Source of the DNA: JANOGU01 sp964602115
GTDB taxonomy: Bacteria; Pseudomonadota; Alphaproteobacteria; Rhodobacterales; Rhodobacteraceae
Assembly: GCA_964602115.1 (NCBI GenBank)
Contig: CAZRQN010000026.1
Location: 1-28,226 of the forward strand
Length of the DNA: 28,226 bases
Direction of reading: 5' to 3'
Part shown: positions 15,588 through 23,085 of the stretch, piece after piece
Numbering within the stretch: position 1 is the stretch's first letter
How the letters are laid out: the number at the start of each line of letters is the position of its first letter
Translations under genes and position numbers: made by a program
Notes under the pieces: model-generated
What the model was told of the DNA's origin: nothing
The model's input: only the letters and a program-made list of their open reading frames with translations
Database searches by the model: none

Positions 15588-16865
15588 ATGGCCCAGAAAA
15601 CCTTCGCCTTCTTCCCCGAAGCCGCCTTCGGCCCGGCGCTGAACTCGGTGGGCATCGCCCAGGCGGTGCAGGCCCTTGGCCACAGGGCGGTGTTCCTGTC
15701 GGACCCGGGCTTCGTGCCGGTCTATGAGGGTTATGGCTTCGAGGCCCATCCGGTGGCCCTGTCCGAGCCCATGCCACCCGAGCAGATGGCCAAGTTCTGG
15801 GAGGACTTCATCAACGGCCATATCCCGAACTTCCGCAAATCGCCCTACGACCAGATCGACAACTATGTGAAGGACTGCTGGACCGCGATCGTGGACAGCG
15901 CCAAATGGGCGCAGAAGGATCTGCCGGGCGTTCTGGCGCGGGTGAAGCCCGATGTCATTGCGGTGGACAACGTCATCCTCTTCCCGGCGATCAAGCAATT
16001 TGGCGTGCCCTGGGTGCGCGTCATCTCCTGCTCGGAGAACGAGATCGAGGACGAGGGCATCCCGCCGCATCTCTCGGGCTGCGCCGAGAAGGATTTCGCC
16101 GGCCACCAGGCCTATCGCGACCACTTCAACGCGGTGATCAAGCCGATCCACGACGACTTCAACGCCTTCCTCGCCGCGAACGGCGAGGCGCCCTATCCGA
16201 TCGGCCAGTTCTTCGAGGCCTCGCCCTACCTGAACCTGCTTCTCTACCCCGAGCCGGTGAAGTTCCACCGCCGGCACCCACTCGATCCGGCGCGCTTCCA
16301 GTATCTGGAAGGCTGCGTGCGCAAGGAGGCGCCCTATGAGGTGCCGGTGTTCGCCAGGAACAACGACGGGCCGCTGGTCTATGTCTCCTTCGGCTCGCTG
16401 GGTGCGGGGGATACCGAGCTTCTGAAGCGGATCATCGCGGCCATCGGCAACTCGCGGTTCCGGGCGCTCGTCAACATCGGCGACTATGCCTCGGCCTACG
16501 GGGACCTGCCGGGCAATGTGCATGTCTCGAACTGGTTCCCGCAGCCCTCGGTGATCCCGCAGGTGGACGCCGTGATCCACCACGGCGGCAACAACTCGTT
16601 CACCGAATGCCTCTACTTCGCCAAGCCGGCGATCATCATGCCCTATGTCTGGGACGGGCATGACAACGCCATGCGCGTGCAGGAGACCGGGCACGGCTTC
16701 CGCATGCCCCGCTACGACTGGACCGAGGCGGAACTGCTGGCCAAGCTCGAAACCTGCATCGCCGACGCGGCGATGGCGGCGAAACTGGCGGCGACCTCCC
16801 GCCACATGCAGGGGCAGGACGGCCCGGCCAAGGCGGCACGGCTCCTTGACGGGCTTCTCAGATGA
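15588..16865 (+). CDS. GT-B glycosyltransferase (UGT/YjiC-like)
   Basis: This 425-residue protein resembles family GT1 enzymes such as macrolide and flavonoid glycosyltransferases. The C-terminal donor-binding half shows NWFPQPSVIPQVD (about 315-327), HHGGNNSFTE (331-340, His332/Gly333/Gly334/Ser337/Glu340) and MPYVWDGHDNA (351-361). The canonical Asp-Gln of the last motif reads Asp-Gly here. The N-terminal half is acceptor-binding and starts KTFAFFPEAAFG; I see no signal or membrane segment. ATG 15588 has GAGAAGGG before it; an upstream ATG at 15552 overlaps the ATPase gene. It should transfer a sugar from a nucleotide donor to a small acceptor. Why it sits in an importer operon is unclear. 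Confidence 0.87.
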   Translation: MAQKTFAFFPEAAFGPALNSVGIAQAVQALGHRAVFLSDPGFVPVYEGYGFEAHPVALSEPMPPEQMAKFWEDFINGHIPNFRKSPYDQIDNYVKDCWTAIVDSAKWAQKDLPGVLARVKPDVIAVDNVILFPAIKQFGVPWVRVISCSENEIEDEGIPPHLSGCAEKDFAGHQAYRDHFNAVIKPIHDDFNAFLAANGEAPYPIGQFFEASPYLNLLLYPEPVKFHRRHPLDPARFQYLEGCVRKEAPYEVPVFARNNDGPLVYVSFGSLGAGDTELLKRIIAAIGNSRFRALVNIGDYASAYGDLPGNVHVSNWFPQPSVIPQVDAVIHHGGNNSFTECLYFAKPAIIMPYVWDGHDNAMRVQETGHGFRMPRYDWTEAELLAKLETCIADAAMAAKLAATSRHMQGQDGPAKAARLLDGLLR

Positions 16866-17227
16866 GTTCCGCCCCCCATCTTCACGCCGCTTCGACGCGA
16901 CAGGATCTGGTGGACTGGGGCGTCCAGCCCGACGCCATCGCCGGGGCCTCGCATTCGACGGGACGGCTCGTCCACAAGGGCCCGGGCAACCGGCCCGAGA
17001 TCGGCATCTGGGTCTGCACCCCGGGCCAGTGGCGCCTTGCCATCCCGCGCGACGAGTTCTGCCATTTCACCGCCGGCCGTGCGACCTACACGAGCGACAG
17101 CGGCGAGGTGATCGAGGTCACGCCGGGCACGGCGGTGTTCTTTCCCGCCGGCTGGACGGGGAACTGCGTGGTGCACGAGACCATGCGCAACACCTATTGC
17201 CTGACCGACAGGGAGCCCGGGACATGA
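16862..17227 (+). CDS. Cupin_3 domain protein, copy 1
   Basis: This 121-residue single beta-barrel cupin is of the DUF861/Cupin_3 type. The core is WVCTPGQWRLAIPRDEFCHFTAGRATY, then GEVIEVTPGTAVFFPAGWTGNCVVHET. The classical HxH metal ligands of cupin motif 1 are not present; the position carries DEFCHF. It shares the opening DLVDWGV and the GASHSTGRLVHKGP stretch with the third copy. The ATG overlaps the glycosyltransferase stop in ATGA. Family members include ureidoglycine aminohydrolase-like and EutQ-like proteins, but most are uncharacterised. Confidence 0.85.
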   Translation: MSSAPHLHAASTRQDLVDWGVQPDAIAGASHSTGRLVHKGPGNRPEIGIWVCTPGQWRLAIPRDEFCHFTAGRATYTSDSGEVIEVTPGTAVFFPAGWTGNCVVHETMRNTYCLTDREPGT

Positions 17228-17565
17228 CAACGCCCCACTGGCCCGATGCCTCCAGAGTGGCGCTCGACGACTGGGGGCCGAGCAGGAACGTGCTCGAAGG
17301 CGCACCGCATCTCTCCGGCAAGGTGCTGCACGCCAATCCCGACGGGTCGAGCGAATGCGGGCTGTGGTCCTGCACCCCGGGCAAGCGGCGCGTGACCATC
17401 GCGGCGGACGAGTTCTGCATCTTCCTGTCCGGGCAGGGCCGCTATATCGCCGACGACGGACAGGAGATCGCCATCGCCCCCGGCGCCGCCGTCTTCTTCC
17501 GCGCCGGATGGAGCGGCATCTGCATCGTCACCGAAACCGCGACCAAGGCCTTCATGAGCCGATAG
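17224..17565 (+). CDS. Cupin_3 domain protein, copy 2
   Basis: This 113-residue paralogue of its two neighbours has DDWGPSRNVLEGAPHLSG, then CGLWSCTPGKRRVTIAADEFCIF and GQEIAIAPGAAVFFRAGWSGICIV. It is the most divergent copy: the conserved DEFCHF reads DEFCIF, and the C-terminal ET..K.YMI ending becomes ATKAFMSR. Its ATG overlaps the previous stop in ATGA. Function unknown; perhaps a non-catalytic partner of the other two in a hetero-oligomer, which is only inference. Confidence 0.83.
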   Translation: MTTPHWPDASRVALDDWGPSRNVLEGAPHLSGKVLHANPDGSSECGLWSCTPGKRRVTIAADEFCIFLSGQGRYIADDGQEIAIAPGAAVFFRAGWSGICIVTETATKAFMSR

Positions 17566-17573
17566 GATCCGAC

Positions 17574-17921
17574 ATGACCGCAACGCCACTGATGCGCAAA
17601 CCGCTGGAGCAGACCGATCTCGTGGACTGGGGCGTCATCCCGACCATGCTCGAAGGTGCCTCGCACACTTCCGGCCGGGTGATCCACAAGGGCCCGAACG
17701 GCGAGAGCGAGTGCGGCCTGTGGGTCTGTACGCCGGGCAGATGGTTCTGCCACGTCACCCGCGACGAGTTCTGCCACTTCCTCGAAGGCCGCTGCACCTA
17801 TGTCCACGAGTCAGGTGAGGTGATCGAGATCACGCCGGACACCGCCGCCTTCTTCCCGCAGGACTGGAAAGGCGTCTGCACCGTCCACGAGACGATCAAG
17901 AAGGTCTATATGATCCGCTGA
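17574..17921 (+). CDS. Cupin_3 domain protein, copy 3
   Basis: This 115-residue Cupin_3 protein is closer to copy 1 at its start (TDLVDWGVIPTMLEGASH) and has ECGLWVCTPGRWFCHVTRDEFCHFLEG, then GEVIEITPDTAAFFPQDWKGVCTVHETIKKVYMIR. The ending matches the common Cupin_3 C-terminus. AGGA lies seven bases before the ATG, eight bases after the previous stop. The ALDH gene follows within six bases. Confidence 0.85.
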   Translation: MTATPLMRKPLEQTDLVDWGVIPTMLEGASHTSGRVIHKGPNGESECGLWVCTPGRWFCHVTRDEFCHFLEGRCTYVHESGEVIEITPDTAAFFPQDWKGVCTVHETIKKVYMIR

Positions 17922-17926
17922 ACCCC

Positions 17927-19435
17927 ATGCGCTTCGATCCCGCCCGCCCCGCCTTCTACCTTTGCCCCGCCTACCGGCCGATGTCGGGCGCGGCGCGGCC
18001 GGCGATCGACCCTGCGACGCTGGAGACGGTCGGCCAGACCGCCGAGGCGACAGGCGGCGAGATGGGGGAGGTGCTGGACGCCACCAATCGGGCGCAGGCG
18101 GCGTGGAAGCGGCTGGATGCCAAGGCGCGCGCCAGGGCGCTGCACGACCTCGCCAGCCGGATCGAGGCGGCGGACCACCGGCCGGGCGCGATCCTGATGA
18201 GCCGCGAGATGGGCAAGCCCTATCCCGAGGCCATCGGCGAGATCGCCAATTGCGCCCCGGTCTTCCGCTACTTCGCCGAAATGGCGCGGGACGAGGCGGG
18301 CAAGGTGGCCGGCACCACCCAGGCGGGCTCGTTCCAGTATGCGCGTTACGAGCCCTATGGCGTTTCCGTCCATGTCATGCCGTTCAACTTCCCGGTCCTG
18401 CTGATGTGCTGGACCGTCGCGGCCTCGCTGGCTGCCGGGAACGCCTGCGTGATCAAGCCGGCGCCCGCCACCACGCTGTGCACGCTCGACTTCATGAAGC
18501 ATTTCACCGGCCTGCCGGAGGGGCTCGTCGCCTGCCTGCCGGGCGGGGCGGCGCTGGCCGAGGCGCTGATCGCCTCGCCCCAGACCCATGCCGTGGCCTT
18601 CACCGGCTCGGTCGCGGCCGGTCGTGCCGTGGGGGCGGCGGCAGCGCAGGCGATGAAACCGGCCGTGATCGAGGCCGGCGGATCGGACCCGATGATCGTC
18701 TGCGACAGCGCTCCGGTCGAGGTCGCGGCGACGGGCGCGGTGACGGCGGCTTTCCACATGACCGGACAGGTCTGCACCTCGGCCGAGCGGTTCTATGTCT
18801 TCGATGCCATCCACGATGCCTTCGTCGCCGAATTCCAGCGCCAGACGCGGGCGCTGCGCATCGGCAACGGACTCGCGCGCAGCGAGATCGGGCCCCTGGT
18901 CAGCGAGGCTGCCCGCGCCAAGGTGATGCGGCTGGTGGACGACGCCCGCGCCCGTGGCGCGCAGGTGGTGGCGGGCGGACGCATTCCGCCCGACCAGCCC
19001 AGAGGATGGTTCTACGAACCGACGATTCTGACCGGCTGCCATGACGGCATGGCCCTGTTCTCGGAGGAATGCTTTGGCCCGGTCGCGGCCATCGTCCGCG
19101 TCGCCAGCCTGGACGAGGCGATCGAGCGGGCGAATGCCTCGCCCTTCGGCCTTGGCGCCTCGATCTTCACCACGCGCCTCGACGAGGCGATGGAGGCGGC
19201 CGAGCGGCTGGAGGCGGGGATGGTCTGGGTGAACAACCCGCTGATCGACAACGACGCCCTGCCCTTCGGCGGCTGGAAGGCCTCCGGCCTTGGGCGCGAG
19301 CTGGGGCGGCAGGGGCTCGACGCTTTCCGGCGCTCGAAAATGGTGGTCATCGACCACAAGCCGGTCGTGCAGGGCTGGTGGTATCCCTATCCGGACGACT
19401 GGTTCCTGGACGGAGGCGGGCGCAAACCGTCCTGA
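17927..19435 (+). CDS. Aldehyde dehydrogenase family protein
   Basis: This 502-residue NAD(P)-dependent aldehyde dehydrogenase has a full active site. Asn154 lies in MPFNFP, Lys177 in VIKPAP, the general base Glu249 in VIEAGGSDP and nucleophile Cys283 in TGQVCTSAER. The late motif ECFGPVAAI and the C-terminal PFGGWKASGLGREL are also standard. It resembles succinate-semialdehyde/betaine-aldehyde-type enzymes. No clear ribosome site precedes ATG 17927, so translation is probably coupled to the cupin gene. As last gene of the importer operon it probably oxidises an aldehyde formed from the imported compound. It converges with the MocR gene, with a 12-bp palindrome (19437-19448) between the stops. 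Confidence 0.92.
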   Translation: MRFDPARPAFYLCPAYRPMSGAARPAIDPATLETVGQTAEATGGEMGEVLDATNRAQAAWKRLDAKARARALHDLASRIEAADHRPGAILMSREMGKPYPEAIGEIANCAPVFRYFAEMARDEAGKVAGTTQAGSFQYARYEPYGVSVHVMPFNFPVLLMCWTVAASLAAGNACVIKPAPATTLCTLDFMKHFTGLPEGLVACLPGGAALAEALIASPQTHAVAFTGSVAAGRAVGAAAAQAMKPAVIEAGGSDPMIVCDSAPVEVAATGAVTAAFHMTGQVCTSAERFYVFDAIHDAFVAEFQRQTRALRIGNGLARSEIGPLVSEAARAKVMRLVDDARARGAQVVAGGRIPPDQPRGWFYEPTILTGCHDGMALFSEECFGPVAAIVRVASLDEAIERANASPFGLGASIFTTRLDEAMEAAERLEAGMVWVNNPLIDNDALPFGGWKASGLGRELGRQGLDAFRRSKMVVIDHKPVVQGWWYPYPDDWFLDGGGRKPS

Positions 19436-19436
19436 C

Positions 19437-19448
19437 CCCGCCGGCGGG
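19437..19448. terminator. Palindrome between convergent genes
   Basis: CCCGCCGGCGGG is a perfect 12-bp palindrome centred in the 17-base gap between the convergent ALDH and MocR stops. It may help end transcripts from both sides. No T-run is present on either side and the arm is short, so this is weak. Confidence 0.25.
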
Positions 19449-19452
19449 CCGT

Positions 19453-20901
19453 TCAGGCCATTGCCGTCAGCACCTCGGCCAGTCGCCGGAATCCCCGGTC
19501 CTGGGCCTTTTCATCGGCGGCGGCAAAGCCGAGGACCAGCCCGGCCTCCGGCGCATGGCGGCACTGGATCGACAGCGGCGAGACGTTCACGCCGGCCGCG
19601 CGGGCCGCGCGGGCGACAGCGCGGTCATCGGTCGGGTGGTGAAAGCGCGCGACCTGCTGGATGCCGGTCCCGGTGCGGTGAAGTTGCATCCAGGGGGTCA
19701 TGTGCTGGTCGAAAAGCGCGTAGAAGGATTCGCGCCGCTGCGCGTAGAGCCGGCGTGTGCGGCGCAGGTGCCGGGTGAGATGGCCCTCGTTCATGAAATC
19801 GGCCAGCGCCGCCTGGGTCAGCAGCGGGGCGAACTGCCCCGTCGCGCTGAGCGCCGCCGTCACCGCGCCAAGGATCCGGGTCGGCACGACCATGTAGCCG
19901 AGCCGCATGGCGGGAAAGAGGATCTTGGCAAATGTCCCGACAAAGACGGTCCGATCCCCGGTCGCCACGCCCTGAAGCGCGGGGATGGGCTGGCCCTGGA
20001 AGCGGTATTCGCTGTCGTAGTCGTCCTCGATGATCCAGGCATCCCAGGCCTCCGCCATCCGGATGAGGTCCAGCCTCTGGCCCATGGACATGGTGAGACC
20101 CAGCGGATGCTGGCAGGAGGGCGTGACGAAGATGGCGCGCGGGACCGGACCTTCCGGGGCGATGATCTTCCAGCCGGCCTCCCCGACGCGCAGGGGCGCG
20201 AGCCGCGCGCCGGCGGCCACGAAGGCCGAGGCGGCGCCGTAATAGCCGGGCTCCTCCATCCACAGCGTGTCGCCCGGATCGAGAAGCACCCGCGCCAGCA
20301 GGTCGAAGGCTGACTGGGCGCCATTGGTCACCACGACCTGTTCGGCGGCGCAGCTCACCCCGCGCGACGCGGTCAGATAGCGCGCGATCGCCTCGCGCAG
20401 ACCGGGGTAGCCGGTGATGTTGTAGCTGCCGACCAGGTCGGCCCGCGCATGGCGGGCACGCCGGGTCAGCAGGCGGGCCCAGGTGTTGAAGGGAAACTCA
20501 CCGATGTCGGGCAAACCCGGATGGAAGGCAGTGACCCCGGGCTGGCCGTAATGGAACGGCTGCAGGCCCATGAGACGCCCGCGCGCCGAAAGCCCCTGGT
20601 CCTCCCCTTCCGGATGACGGCGGCGGCCTGAAGTGACGACGGGCAGCTCGCGCACCAGCGGCGGCGCACCGGCGCGGGTCTCGATGAAGCCCTCGAGCGA
20701 GAGCTGATCATAGGCGGAGATGACAGTGTTGCGCCCCAGGCCGAGATCGGTGGCCAGCGCGCGCGTCGAGGGCAGGGCCGTCCCATGGGCAAGACCGCGC
20801 GTCTCGATCAGGCGGCGCAGCCCCCGGTAAAGCTGGAGGTGCAGGGGGACAGGGCTGTCACGCTGCGGGACGATGCTGTCGAGGGCGAAGCCACTGCGCA
20901 A
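19453..20901 (-). CDS. MocR family transcriptional regulator (GntR/aminotransferase fusion)
   Basis: This 482-residue protein has an N-terminal GntR winged helix (about 15-85, with LPSTRALATDLGLGRNTVISAYDQL), a linker of about 45 residues and a type-I aminotransferase-like domain. PLP-site residues visible are Asp293/Asp294 (IIEDDYDSEYR) and the Schiff-base Lys326 (VGTFAKILFP). The MocR family senses amino compounds via PLP and often regulates a divergent operon, here the inositol-like cluster. The only in-frame start keeping the whole DNA-binding domain is TTG 20901; no ATG or GTG precedes the conserved VPLHLQLYRGL, and a stop lies upstream. GGGGAA is a modest ribosome site. Confidence 0.9.
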   Translation of the reverse strand: MRSGFALDSIVPQRDSPVPLHLQLYRGLRRLIETRGLAHGTALPSTRALATDLGLGRNTVISAYDQLSLEGFIETRAGAPPLVRELPVVTSGRRRHPEGEDQGLSARGRLMGLQPFHYGQPGVTAFHPGLPDIGEFPFNTWARLLTRRARHARADLVGSYNITGYPGLREAIARYLTASRGVSCAAEQVVVTNGAQSAFDLLARVLLDPGDTLWMEEPGYYGAASAFVAAGARLAPLRVGEAGWKIIAPEGPVPRAIFVTPSCQHPLGLTMSMGQRLDLIRMAEAWDAWIIEDDYDSEYRFQGQPIPALQGVATGDRTVFVGTFAKILFPAMRLGYMVVPTRILGAVTAALSATGQFAPLLTQAALADFMNEGHLTRHLRRTRRLYAQRRESFYALFDQHMTPWMQLHRTGTGIQQVARFHHPTDDRAVARAARAAGVNVSPLSIQCRHAPEAGLVLGFAAADEKAQDRGFRRLAEVLTAMA

Positions 20902-20902
20902 A

Positions 20903-20947
20903 CTGGTTCCCCAATTTTGGCCTGATCTGGTTCTGCGGGTAGAACCA
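20903..20947. promoter_or_regulatory. Candidate MocR operator in divergent gap
   Basis: A perfect inverted repeat TGGTTCT-N6-AGAACCA occupies 20928-20934 / 20941-20947. A further direct copy of its left arm, CTGGTTC, lies at 20903-20909, exactly 24 bases upstream of CTGGTTC at 20927-20933. The elements fill the 94-base gap between the TTG of the MocR gene and the ATG of the dehydrogenase, and one repeat abuts the MocR start. Direct plus inverted half-sites are typical of MocR/GabR operators, so autoregulation plus control of the divergent operon is likely. Confidence 0.6.
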
Positions 20948-20995
20948 CAATAGGGCTAGGATCACGGGCGGAGCAATCGGAAGTGGAACTTCGCG

Positions 20996-22117
20996 ATGGA
21001 CCGGGTGAGGGTCGGGGTGATCGGTGCGGGTGGGGTCGCCCAGATCGAGCATATCCCGAACCTGCTCCGCCTGGCCGACCGCTTCGATCTTGCCGGCGTC
21101 GCCGATCCTTCGCCTTCCGTCCGTGCTTTCGTCGCGGGCCGCTACGGGCTGCGCGTCTTCGCCGACGCGGCCGACCTGCTCGCGCTGCCGCTGGATGCGG
21201 TGGTGATCGCATCCCCCGACCCCTTGCACCCGGGCCATGTCACGGCGGCCCTTGCTGCGGGCCTCCACGTCTTCTGCGAAAAGCCGCTGTGCTACGCGGT
21301 CGCCGACATCGACCGGCTGATCGCTGCGCGCGATGCCGCAGGCCGCGTGCTGCAGGTCGGCTACATGAAACGCTTCGACCCGAGCTATGAGGCGCTTCAA
21401 GCGCTGCTCGACGCTCCGCGCGGGGCCCTTCGGATGATCTCGGTCGAAGTGACCGATCCCGATGCCGGGCCTTTCGTGCGCCACCACGACTGGCAGCCCG
21501 GAAACGACCTGCCGCCCGAGTCCGGCCGTTCCCTGCGCGCGCTGCAGGCCGAGCAGGTGGCGCGGGCGGTTCCTGTCGCCCTGGACGAAACCGGGTTCCG
21601 GGGCTTCTGCAACGCCTATGCCTCGTCGATCGTGCATGACGTGAACGCCGTCCACGGGCTTCTCGACGTCCTGGGGATCCGGCCGGGCGGGATTGTCGGG
21701 GCCGCGCTGTTCGCCGGTGGATCGGGCGGGCAGGGCACGGTCAGCCTTCTGGACGGCAATGCGCTGCTGACGATGTCGCATCTGACGGTTCCCGGCCTGC
21801 CGCACTACAGCGAGCGCATCACCCTGACCTTCGAGGATGAGGCGCTGGAGCTCGAATTCCCCTCACCCTGGCTCAACCACCAGCCGACACGCCTGACCGC
21901 ACGGCGCGGGCGTGGAGAGGCTCTTGAGCTGCGGGACATCCGGTCCGGCTTTGCCGAGGCCTTCGTCGAGGAACTGAAGGGGTTTCATCGCGCAATCACG
22001 GCGGGCGAGCCGGTCCGCAACCCCGCCGAGGATGCCCGCCGCGACATGGCGCTGCTGGCGGGACTGGCGTCCTGGCATGCGCGCCACGCTGAAACTGCAA
22101 GGGGACTTCGGCCATGA
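20996..22117 (+). CDS. Gfo/Idh/MocA family oxidoreductase (first copy)
   Basis: This 373-residue NAD(P)-dependent sugar/cyclitol dehydrogenase has the Rossmann motif VGVIGAGGVAQIEHIP (residues 6-21), the cofactor-binding EKP at 95-97 and the substrate-side IVHDVNAVHGL stretch providing Asp and His. Asp37 at the end of the second strand suggests NAD. The family oxidises inositols and related sugars, e.g. IolG and rhizopine MocA. It is first gene of the operon, divergent from MocR, and its stop overlaps the IolE-like start in ATGA. The substrate is likely an inositol or amino-inositol. Confidence 0.9.
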   Translation: MDRVRVGVIGAGGVAQIEHIPNLLRLADRFDLAGVADPSPSVRAFVAGRYGLRVFADAADLLALPLDAVVIASPDPLHPGHVTAALAAGLHVFCEKPLCYAVADIDRLIAARDAAGRVLQVGYMKRFDPSYEALQALLDAPRGALRMISVEVTDPDAGPFVRHHDWQPGNDLPPESGRSLRALQAEQVARAVPVALDETGFRGFCNAYASSIVHDVNAVHGLLDVLGIRPGGIVGAALFAGGSGGQGTVSLLDGNALLTMSHLTVPGLPHYSERITLTFEDEALELEFPSPWLNHQPTRLTARRGRGEALELRDIRSGFAEAFVEELKGFHRAITAGEPVRNPAEDARRDMALLAGLASWHARHAETARGLRP

Positions 22118-23013
22118 CGGTCAGGATCGGAATCAATCCCATCACCTGGACGAACGACGATGTTCCGGAACTGGGGGGCGACACGCCGCTTGAGACCTGC
22201 CTGAGCGAGACGAAGCTGGCCGGTTATGCGGGCAGCGAGCTCGGGGGCAAGTTCCCGCGCGATGCGGCGCTGCTGGCGCCGATCATGGCGCGCCACGGGC
22301 TGGCGCTGGTGTCCGGCTGGTTTGACGGGCGCTGCGCGGAGAAGACGGTCGCGGAAGAGATGGAGGCGGTGACGCCGCACCTGCAGCTTCTGAAGGACAT
22401 GGGCTGCCGCCATGTCGTCTATGCCGATACCTCGCGCGGCCGCCACGGGGCGATCTGGGACCCGATCTCGCGCCGGCCGGAACTGTCGGCCGAGGAATGG
22501 CCCGGCTATGGGCGCAAGCTGACCGAACTGGCCGAGCGCATGGCCGCCTTCGGCGTCGGCATGGCCTTTCACCATCACATGGGAACCATCGTCGAGACCG
22601 ACAGCGAAATCGGGCTTCTGATGCGCCATACCGGCGAGGCGGTCGGGCTTCTCTACGATACCGGGCACCTGGCCTTTGCCGGATGCGATCCGCTCGCGCT
22701 CCTGCGGGCACAGGTGCAGCGCGTGGTCCATGTCCATTGCAAGGACACGCGCCCCGAGATCCTGAAACGCGCGCGGGAGACCGACATGAGCTTCATGGGC
22801 GCGGTCATGGAGGGGATCTTCACCGTGCCGGGGGACGGGTCGATCGACTACCCGGCGATCCTCGGCGTCCTTGCCGGGCACGGATATTCCGGCTGGCTGG
22901 TCGTCGAGGCCGAACAGGATCCCAAGAAGGCGCATCCGCTGACCTATGCAAGGATGGGGTACGAGAACCTTTCGAACCTGGCGCGGGAGGCGGGTTTCAC
23001 GGTCGCGAGTTGA
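22114..23013 (+). CDS. iolE: IolE/MocC-like inosose dehydratase (TIM barrel)
   Basis: This 299-residue protein of the AP-endonuclease-2/xylose-isomerase-like TIM barrel superfamily has the IolE signature INPITWTNDD at 7-16, followed by PELGGDTPLETCLSE. Putative metal ligands and active-site residues appear in order: HHH 153-155 with Glu161, Asp182/His185 in YDTGHLAF, His208/Lys210/Asp211 in VHCKD, and Glu265 near the end. IolE dehydrates 2-keto-myo-inositol, and MocC of rhizopine catabolism is in the same group. The symbol is given for the family; the natural substrate may be a modified inosose. It overlaps the upstream dehydrogenase by four bases. Confidence 0.85.
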   Translation: MTVRIGINPITWTNDDVPELGGDTPLETCLSETKLAGYAGSELGGKFPRDAALLAPIMARHGLALVSGWFDGRCAEKTVAEEMEAVTPHLQLLKDMGCRHVVYADTSRGRHGAIWDPISRRPELSAEEWPGYGRKLTELAERMAAFGVGMAFHHHMGTIVETDSEIGLLMRHTGEAVGLLYDTGHLAFAGCDPLALLRAQVQRVVHVHCKDTRPEILKRARETDMSFMGAVMEGIFTVPGDGSIDYPAILGVLAGHGYSGWLVVEAEQDPKKAHPLTYARMGYENLSNLAREAGFTVAS

Positions 23014-23085
23014 ACGTCACGTCGGGGCAGCCCGATGCAACCAGAGGGCGCCCGTCAAAGGCGCCGCAACACGGAGGAAACGGAG

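Noticed and set aside
17906..19357. Minus-strand frame opposite the aldehyde dehydrogenase
   Set aside because: ALDH active-site residues are complete on the plus strand; the opposite translation is compositionally a shadow.
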